Positions 34,284-38,974 of a DNA stretch of 38,974 bases are shown here, piece by piece. Each line of letters begins with the position of its first letter. Positions within the stretch are counted from its first letter, which is position 1. Below the pieces are notes generated by a model that saw only the letters and a list, made by a program, of their open reading frames with translations, was not told the DNA's origin and did no database searches. The translations under genes and the position numbers were made by a program. This stretch comes from Treponema sp. (lineage in GTDB: Bacteria > Spirochaetota > Spirochaetia > Treponematales > Treponemataceae), in contig JAGCUI010000014.1 of assembly GCA_017962965.1 (NCBI GenBank), positions 1 to 38,974 on the forward strand, in the 5' to 3' direction.

Positions 34284-34391
34284 ATCCGTTTTTTGAACGT
34301 GAAGTAAATATATTATTTTTAAGTAAAAGTGTCAATACTTAAACATTGTTTTAAATGATTTTTTATATTTAGCATTTAATTGCTTATTATA

Positions 34392-34420
34392 TTGCACTTT
34401 ATGAAAGTAAATGATAGTAT
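34392..34420 (+). promoter_or_regulatory. Promoter of the small beta-barrel gene
   Basis: TTGCAC (34392-34397), 17-nt spacer, TAGTAT (34415-34420), with GAGGAG at 34458-34463 before the ATG. A normal leadered promoter, in contrast to the leaderless ones. Confidence 0.5.
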
Positions 34421-34471
34421 TTTAACTGTACTCTTTAATGGGTACAAAATTTTAGAAGAGGAGTTTTTTAA

Positions 34472-34948
34472 ATGAAAAAGCTTTTTTCTGTAATTGCAGT
34501 TCTTTTAACTCTTAGCACTGCAAGCATTTTTGCTAAAACTGGAGTTGGACTTCAGGGTGGAGCAACAATTGGAAATGCAATCGGAGGAACTGGTGCCGTT
34601 ACTGTAAAACCTAGCGACCGTCTTCCATGGGTATTCGCAATTACTGTTCCTTCATTCAATCCATTTGCAATCGGTTTAACAGCTGACTACTGGATTGATA
34701 CTCCTACATTCAGCCGCAACTTTGGCTGGTACTACGGAGTTGGACTTGCTGCAGCATTCTACACTGGTGATCCAGGATTATTCGGATTTGGTGCAAGAGC
34801 TGTTGTTGGTATCCAGGGATTCCTTTTAAATAAGTTCCTTGAACTTTACGCAGAAATCGCATGGCAGCCAATGTTCTTCATTTCAGGTGGATTCCACACA
34901 CAGTTATTGGCATTCCCTATCAACCTCGGCTTCCGCTTCTGGTTCTAA
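34472..34948 (+). CDS. Small outer-membrane beta-barrel protein
   Basis: 158 residues. The signal peptide MKKLFSVIAVLLTLSTASIFA is followed by a Gly- and aromatic-rich mature chain of about eight amphipathic strands (GVGLQGGATIGNAIGG, LPWVFAITVPSF, GWYYGVGLAAAFYTG, FPINLGFRFWF), ending in the terminal Phe typical of BAM-inserted barrels. It resembles the small spirochaete barrel family that includes Borrelia BAPKO_0422. ATG has GAGGAG 8 nt upstream. The codon use is strongly biased, suggesting high expression. Confidence 0.75.
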   Translation: MKKLFSVIAVLLTLSTASIFAKTGVGLQGGATIGNAIGGTGAVTVKPSDRLPWVFAITVPSFNPFAIGLTADYWIDTPTFSRNFGWYYGVGLAAAFYTGDPGLFGFGARAVVGIQGFLLNKFLELYAEIAWQPMFFISGGFHTQLLAFPINLGFRFWF

Positions 34949-34974
34949 TTTCTAACTGATTCATTCAGTAGAAG

Positions 34975-35008
34975 AAAGCTTTCCTTTTTAAGGAAAGCTT
35001 TTTTTTTG
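34975..35008 (+). terminator. Terminator of the beta-barrel gene
   Basis: Stem AAAGCTTTCC / GGAAAGCTTT (34975-34984, 34992-35001), 7-nt loop, then a T-run. Confidence 0.9.
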
Positions 35009-35035
35009 TCTAATAAAACTCTTAATTCAAACTGA

Positions 35036-35065
35036 TTGATTAATAAAAGTTTTATGAATTATAAT
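35036..35065 (+). promoter_or_regulatory. Promoter of the DtxR-PAP2 unit
   Basis: TTGATT (35036-35041), 18-nt spacer, perfect TATAAT (35060-35065); AGAGG precedes the ATG at 35096. Confidence 0.65.
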
Positions 35066-35095
35066 ATAAGCAATTAAAAGTAAAAGAGGTTTTAT

Positions 35096-35464
35096 ATGGT
35101 AATCAGAGAATCTGCAGAAATGTATCTTGAAACAATCCTTATCCTTTCTAAAAAAGGAAAAGTCCGTTCAATCGACATTGCTAAATCAATGAATTTTTCC
35201 AGACCTTCTGTAAGCGTTACTGTTCACAATCTTGAAAAAGAAAAATATTTAACAATCAAGGAAGACGGCTCAATTATTCTTGAACCAAAGGGCTTTGAAA
35301 TTGCAAATAAAATTTATGAACGTCATTTAATTCTCACACAGGTACTCGAATCTATTGGAGTAGACACAAAAACTGCAGAAGAAGATGCCTGCCGTATCGA
35401 GCACATCATAAGCCACAAAACCTTTGAATGCATAAAAAAAGCACTTAAAAAATCAGGAAAATAA
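35096..35464 (+). CDS. DtxR/MntR-family metal-dependent regulator
   Basis: 122 residues. The N-terminal winged HTH (~1-65) reads ESAEMYLETILILSKKGK, then RSIDIAKSMNFSRPSVSV and EKEKYLTI. The dimerisation/metal domain (~65-122) has YERHLILTQVLESIGV, EDACRIEHIIS and ends with a basic tail. These His/Glu/Asp/Cys positions (ERH, EEDAC, EH) match the metal ligands of the family, and there is no SH3 domain, as in MntR. It probably senses Mn or Fe. Coupled to the PAP2 gene, which starts 1 bp after its stop. Confidence 0.9.
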   Translation: MVIRESAEMYLETILILSKKGKVRSIDIAKSMNFSRPSVSVTVHNLEKEKYLTIKEDGSIILEPKGFEIANKIYERHLILTQVLESIGVDTKTAEEDACRIEHIISHKTFECIKKALKKSGK

Positions 35465-35465
35465 T

Positions 35466-36314
35466 ATGAAAAAAGCCGGAATAAGTTTAATTCTTTTGTT
35501 TTTATCTTTTACTCTCTTTGCACAGGCAGCTTATGACCAGGATGAAGAATATACTTCTGACCCAAAAAAAGAATTTGATTTATTTGCACCAGGCTCAGTT
35601 TTTCAACTTGATTTAACCAAGGAGTCTGTAATAATCGGAACCGGCCTTTTATTAAACGGAACCTGGCTTTTATGCGACAAGGGTTTAAAATTAAATCACG
35701 AAAGATATCCAAACCAGATTTTAGATTCAAACGATGTAAACGCATTCGACCGTAATTTCATGAAGCCCTACTCTCACACACTTGATGTAACAGGTGATAT
35801 TGTTATGGCCGTAACTCTTTTAACACCGTTATGCCTCTGCCAGACAGATAAAAATGAATGGCTCCAGCTTGGAATTATGTACGGAGAAACAATGCTTTTG
35901 GCAAACGGAATTAAGGAAATCGGAAAGCTTTGTGTAAACCGCCCTCGCCCTTATTCTTACTTCCAAGGCGGCCCTGATAAAAAATATAAAAACGGAGACT
36001 GGGCTAAATCCTGGCCTTCTGGACATACAACCTTTGCATTTGCAGGAGCAACCTTTGCAAGCTATGTTTTTGCACAATACTATCCAGATTCAACCTGGAA
36101 ATATGTTGTAATTGCCGGTTCCTACAGTCTTGCATGTACAACAGCAGTTTTGCGCATTCAAAGCGGAAATCACTTTGTAACAGATGTTTTAACCGGTGCC
36201 GTAATAGGAACTGCCTGCGGATTTTTTGTTCCATGGCTCCATCTTATAAACGAGCAGACAGGAAGAACATTAACAATTACTCCAACCTCGCTCAATTTTA
36301 ATTTTACCTTTTAA
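35466..36314 (+). CDS. PAP2-superfamily membrane/secreted phosphatase
   Basis: 282 residues. The signal peptide KKAGISLILLFLSFTLFAQA is cleaved near residue 20. PAP2 motifs are present: KLCVNRPRP (motif 1), SWPSGHTTFAFAGA (motif 2) and LRIQSGNHFVTDVLTG (motif 3, with catalytic His and Asp; the usual SR is LR). Two or three hydrophobic segments surround them. It likely removes phosphate from lipid phosphates such as phosphatidic acid or undecaprenyl pyrophosphate. ATG lies 1 bp after the DtxR stop with AGGA upstream, so the two are co-translated, an unexpected pairing of metal sensor and lipid phosphatase. Confidence 0.88.
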   Translation: MKKAGISLILLFLSFTLFAQAAYDQDEEYTSDPKKEFDLFAPGSVFQLDLTKESVIIGTGLLLNGTWLLCDKGLKLNHERYPNQILDSNDVNAFDRNFMKPYSHTLDVTGDIVMAVTLLTPLCLCQTDKNEWLQLGIMYGETMLLANGIKEIGKLCVNRPRPYSYFQGGPDKKYKNGDWAKSWPSGHTTFAFAGATFASYVFAQYYPDSTWKYVVIAGSYSLACTTAVLRIQSGNHFVTDVLTGAVIGTACGFFVPWLHLINEQTGRTLTITPTSLNFNFTF

Positions 36315-36336
36315 GCACATTTTTTTGTAATTTATA

Positions 36337-36371
36337 TTGAAATTACGTTCTATTATTGTTAAATTTAAACC
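36337..36371 (+). promoter_or_regulatory. Promoter predicted to give a leaderless mRNA (membrane protein gene)
   Basis: TTGAAA (36337-36342), 17-nt spacer, TAAATT (36360-36365), 6 nt, ATG 36372. No Shine-Dalgarno. Confidence 0.6.
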
Positions 36372-37196
36372 ATGTACGGTTTTATAATAAAAAAGAGTTT
36401 TTTCGACGACTGGGATAATCTTCTTACAGTCTTTGTTGTTAATCTAATCTGTGTTTTCACAGCCTTAGTCCTTTTGTTTACAGGTGCTCAGCTTTCACTT
36501 CTTTTTGAAAATAAATCTGAAATTGCACAGTCTTTAATTATAGTTTTATTTATTGTTCTTACAGTAATAATGCTTACCGTTTATAATGTGGCCTTTGGTG
36601 AACTTGCAGCTAAAATTGCCAACTTTGAAGGCGTTTCGCTGGGGCTTTTCTTTAAAAAGATTCCTGAATCATTTAAAGACGGTTTATTATACGGTTTATT
36701 AATCAGCGGAATCGGAATTATTTCCCTTTACTGCTTTGATTTTTATTTCTTAAGAATGCAGAGTCTTGTTGGTTTTGCAGTTGGAATGATTCTTTTCTGG
36801 ATTGATGTAGTTGTTATTTTGAGCCTCCAGTGGTTTATCCCGATTAGAGCTACAATGCATAACGACTTTAAAAAATGCCTTAAAAAATGTCTTATTATCT
36901 TTTTTGATAACACAGGCTTTTCTATTTTAGTATTCATTCACACAATCATCATGATTCCGATCTCTGTTTTTCTTTTGGGCTTCTTCCCGGGCTTTGCAGG
37001 AGTTCTTGTAAATAAATGCAACGCTTTAAGACTTCGCCTTTATAAATACGATTATCTTGAAGAACACCCTGAGCTTCAGACTAAAAAAGAAAGAAAAAAT
37101 ATTCCATGGGATGAATTAATTTATAACGACAGAGAAACCTTTGGTGTAAGAACCTTAAAGAGTCTTTTCCAGCCATGGAAGATGGATAACGAATAA
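36372..37196 (+). CDS. Polytopic membrane protein of unknown function
   Basis: 274 residues with about six membrane helices between residues 17 and 225, some containing Phe/Ile runs (LIIVLFIVLTVIMLTVY, GLLYGLLISGIGIISLY). Loops are basic (KKCLKKC). The soluble C-terminus ends IPWDELIYNDRETFG, then LKSLFQPWK. I recognise this tail as common in treponeme membrane proteins but not the function. Its mRNA is predicted to be leaderless. Ends at the bidirectional terminator. Confidence 0.75.
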   Translation: MYGFIIKKSFFDDWDNLLTVFVVNLICVFTALVLLFTGAQLSLLFENKSEIAQSLIIVLFIVLTVIMLTVYNVAFGELAAKIANFEGVSLGLFFKKIPESFKDGLLYGLLISGIGIISLYCFDFYFLRMQSLVGFAVGMILFWIDVVVILSLQWFIPIRATMHNDFKKCLKKCLIIFFDNTGFSILVFIHTIIMIPISVFLLGFFPGFAGVLVNKCNALRLRLYKYDYLEEHPELQTKKERKNIPWDELIYNDRETFGVRTLKSLFQPWKMDNE

Positions 37197-37223
37197 ATAT
37201 AGAATAAAATCTATATAAAAAAG

Positions 37224-37258
37224 AAGCCGGAGCAAAATTAAATGCATCCGGCTTTTTA
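37224..37258. terminator. Bidirectional terminator
   Basis: AAGCCGGA (37224-37231) pairs with TCCGGCTT (37247-37254). A-run on the left and T-run on the right, so it can serve both the membrane protein gene and the opposing small secreted protein gene. Confidence 0.85.
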
Positions 37259-37276
37259 TTTGTTCATTCAAAAAAC

Positions 37277-37657
37277 TTATCTAGGTGTTACTACTCTAGG
37301 AGGCTTTCCTACATAACGCTTACTTCCATCCAGAACATACATCAAGTCTTTTTTAGCATCATATTCAAAAATAAGGTTTTCACCGTCAAGATCATTAGGA
37401 TCAAACAAAACACCTGTATTAGAAGTTTTATTAAAAACATATCTTCTTACTGCTACTTCTGATTTATCATCGTCCGCAATCAAGAACATCCAGCCGTCTT
37501 CGCAGAAATACATTGTTGCAGTATCTCCGTCAACATTAAAAGAGTAATACTTTCCTACAAAAGTATTTGTTTTTGAAGATTTTTCATCCTTTTCTGCAGC
37601 AAAAACTGCACAGGTTAAAGATAACAAAACCAAAAGTGATAAAAATAATTTTTTCAT
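37277..37657 (-). CDS. Small secreted protein
   Basis: 126 residues from the ATG at 37657, preferred because the AAGGA lies 9 nt upstream, whereas it abuts the earlier ATG at 37666. Signal peptide MKKLFLSLLVLLSLTCAVFA with cleavage before AEKDEK. The rest is a small beta-rich domain (FVGKYYSFNVDGDTATMYF, DGWMFLIADDDK) with no family I know. It starts a few bp after the ATPase gene and is likely co-transcribed. Confidence 0.7.
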   Translation of the reverse strand: MKKLFLSLLVLLSLTCAVFAAEKDEKSSKTNTFVGKYYSFNVDGDTATMYFCEDGWMFLIADDDKSEVAVRRYVFNKTSNTGVLFDPNDLDGENLIFEYDAKKDLMYVLDGSKRYVGKPPRVVTPR

Positions 37658-37668
37658 CTTATTCATCC

Positions 37669-38328
37669 TTATTTAGTAAAAAGTAAAGTTTTTGCATCAA
37701 GGTTAACACTGCCCTTTCCGTTCTTTAAGATTGAAAGGCTGATGTTACTTCCGTTTGCTGCAAGATGTGCAACAGTAGCAAAGAATTCAAGCTTATCCTT
37801 TGCAAGAGTATCTTCGAGCTCGGCTGCTTCGTTTGTAAAGCTGAACCATGCTGTCATTTTTTCGGCCTTGATGTATTTTGCAAAGCATTCAAGATCTTCT
37901 GTAGTTATTGCGTCCAGATCCAAACCGTCTACAACAACAGTAGAAAGCTTAATTCCTCCGTCCTTCATTGCTTTGATTGTATTTACAACCTTTGGCAAAG
38001 TGAAGGTTTCCTGATTAAAATTCAAAATAGTTCTGTTACGAACAATATCATCATTAATTTCATCAAGATTAAAATTCTTTTTCTTAGCAACTTCTGCCAT
38101 AATGCTTGAATACCATGCAATTACGTTTGAAGACTGCTGGTCAAAAGAAACATGTACAAGTGCTTTATCTTCTAAGAGGGAATCAATACCAAACTGAACA
38201 AGAATAGAAGTCTTTCCTAATCCTTTTTTGGCAGTAACTAATCCCATCTCACCATTTTTGAGCCCAGCGTTTGTTGCCTTATCGAAAAAACGTACAGGAC
38301 TGTGTTCCAATAAATCTTTCTTTTCCAT
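37669..38328 (-). CDS. RecA/KaiC-like P-loop ATPase
   Basis: 219 residues from ATG 38328, which has a perfect AAGGAGG 5 nt upstream; the open frame upstream to 38427 has no start signal. Walker A reads TAKKGLGKTSIL (GxxxxGKT-like), Walker B reads STVVVDGLDLD. The compact size suggests a single RecA-fold domain without the KaiC tandem. It has VRFFDKATNAGLKNGEMGLV at its start, like the 'lid' of DnaB/RadA-type proteins. Function in treponemes unknown. Operon with the small secreted protein gene. Confidence 0.8.
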   Translation of the reverse strand: MEKKDLLEHSPVRFFDKATNAGLKNGEMGLVTAKKGLGKTSILVQFGIDSLLEDKALVHVSFDQQSSNVIAWYSSIMAEVAKKKNFNLDEINDDIVRNRTILNFNQETFTLPKVVNTIKAMKDGGIKLSTVVVDGLDLDAITTEDLECFAKYIKAEKMTAWFSFTNEAAELEDTLAKDKLEFFATVAHLAANGSNISLSILKNGKGSVNLDAKTLLFTK

Positions 38329-38425
38329 AATTTCCTCCTTAGTTGTATCATAAATATAATAACATAAAAAAGGAAAAAAACAACTCAAAGTCTGTAAGAA
38401 TCTGCTGCAAGTTTTGGGGAAAGGC

Positions 38426-38460
38426 AAAAAAAATGACCGTCCAGAATTGAACGGCCATCT
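38426..38460 (-). terminator. Terminator of the elongation factor G gene
   Basis: ATGGCCGTTC pairs with GGACGGTCAT (one G-U) on the minus strand, 6-nt loop, seven-T tail, 20 bp after the stop. Confidence 0.85.
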
Positions 38461-38479
38461 TTACTCAGTTTACACTGAT

Positions 38480-38974
38480 TTATTTTTTAGCTGCTTCCTT
38501 TTCTGCCTTGTGTTTAGCAATGAGTTCGTCAGCAACATTGTTTGGAACTTTTCCGTATTTTTCAAATTCCATTGTGAATTCACCCTTACCCTGAGTTGAA
38601 GAACGGAGGATAGTAGAGAATCCGAACATTTCTGAAAGTGGAACTTCAGCGTTTACTGTAGAAGTATTGTTTTCATCTGTTGAATCAACAATTACACCAC
38701 GGCGCTGGTTGATAAGACCAAACAAGTTACCCTGGAATTCTGTAGGAGCAGTCATCTGAACTTTCATGATAGGTTCAAGGATAACAGGTTTTGCTTTAAG
38801 ATAACCTTCGCGGAAAGCACCGATAGCAGCAATCTGGAATGCGTTATCGTTAGAGTCTACTGGGTGTGACTGACCATCATTGATTGTCATCTTAACACCT
38901 ACGATAGGAGCTCCAATCAAAGAACCTTCCTTCATAGCTTTCTGGAAACCTTTATCACAAGAAGGGATGAATTC
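38480..38974 (-). CDS. fusA: Elongation factor G, C-terminal part (5' end outside window)
   Basis: The reading frame continues to the window edge (starting [13 protein letters not shown]), so only about 164 C-terminal residues are visible. They cover the end of domain IV ([44 protein letters not shown]) and domain V ([45 protein letters not shown]). It drives ribosomal translocation with GTP or, if it is the second spirochaete-type copy, ribosome recycling; the visible part does not decide which. The Lys/Ala-rich tail ([12 protein letters not shown]) is longer than usual. Confidence 0.9.
   Translation of the reverse strand, partial: EFIPSCDKGFQKAMKEGSLIGAPIVGVKMTINDGQSHPVDSNDNAFQIAAIGAFREGYLKAKPVILEPIMKVQMTAPTEFQGNLFGLINQRRGVIVDSTDENNTSTVNAEVPLSEMFGFSTILRSSTQGKGEFTMEFEKYGKVPNNVADELIAKHKAEKEAAKK

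Noticed and set aside
37742..38109. ORFs antisense to the RecA-like ATPase
   Set aside because: Shadow frames of a well supported gene.
1..38974. CRISPR arrays, insertion sequences, riboswitches
   Set aside because: No regularly spaced short repeats, transposase genes or recognised aptamer structures were seen.

Overview
The window looks like a chromosomal segment of a host-associated Treponema (Spirochaetota), probably a free-living gut or rumen type. Evidence: a UPF0164/FadL-like outer-membrane protein, a FlgD-Ig/OmpA surface protein, DUF5312 and DUF2804 proteins, low GC content, and an intact histidine/shikimate gene set that the reduced pathogen T. pallidum lacks. The species is inferred from protein style only; no search was run.

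Layout. (1) Positions 1-5700 are AT-rich accessory DNA, nearly all on the minus strand. They hold a GNAT-like/small-protein pair, two orphan Rhs C-terminal toxin cassettes each followed by a probable immunity gene, an orphan small protein, and a DUF3800 gene preceded by a structured RNA. A ~404-bp direct repeat and a short boundary motif (TTCCCCCAAATTGCGATT) punctuate these modules. (2) 5777-6610 holds a lipoprotein gene with a strong terminator and a tRNA-Asn gene that sits at the accessory/core junction. (3) 6738-10972 is a two-gene envelope operon (FadL-like barrel, then a large Ig-repeat OmpA protein). (4) 11116-15764 carries three plus-strand cytosolic genes: DUF5312, DUF2804 and an unrecognised 651-aa protein. 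(5) 24687-15765 is a tight eight-gene minus-strand operon: hisA-hisIE fusion, hisD, def, fmt, a PASTA membrane protein, aroDE fusion, rpiA and an RluA-type pseudouridine synthase. (6) 24960-28158 has dgt and a membrane EAL phosphodiesterase, tail to tail with overlapping ends. (7) 34283-28253 is a tRNA-Lys gene and then argS, a CASTOR/POLLUX-like channel, a lone cyclic-nucleotide-binding protein, an ArsB/NhaD-type transporter and rsgA. (8) 34472-37196 has a small beta-barrel, a DtxR-family regulator coupled to a PAP2 phosphatase, and a membrane protein. (9) 37277-38974 (minus) has a secreted small protein, a RecA/KaiC-like ATPase and the 3' end of an elongation factor G gene.

Most notable observations. 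At least five, possibly six, genes have a good -10 element ending only 6-7 nt before the ATG and no Shine-Dalgarno, which predicts leaderless mRNAs. The orphan Rhs tips keep an Rhs junction but have an in-frame stop just upstream and no ribosome binding site, so they look like silent recombination donors next to expressible immunity genes. A terminator-type hairpin with a CCUCC-bearing loop lies between divergent genes and may end a small RNA. A 2-TM channel with a non-canonical selectivity filter is co-transcribed with a separate cNMP-binding protein.
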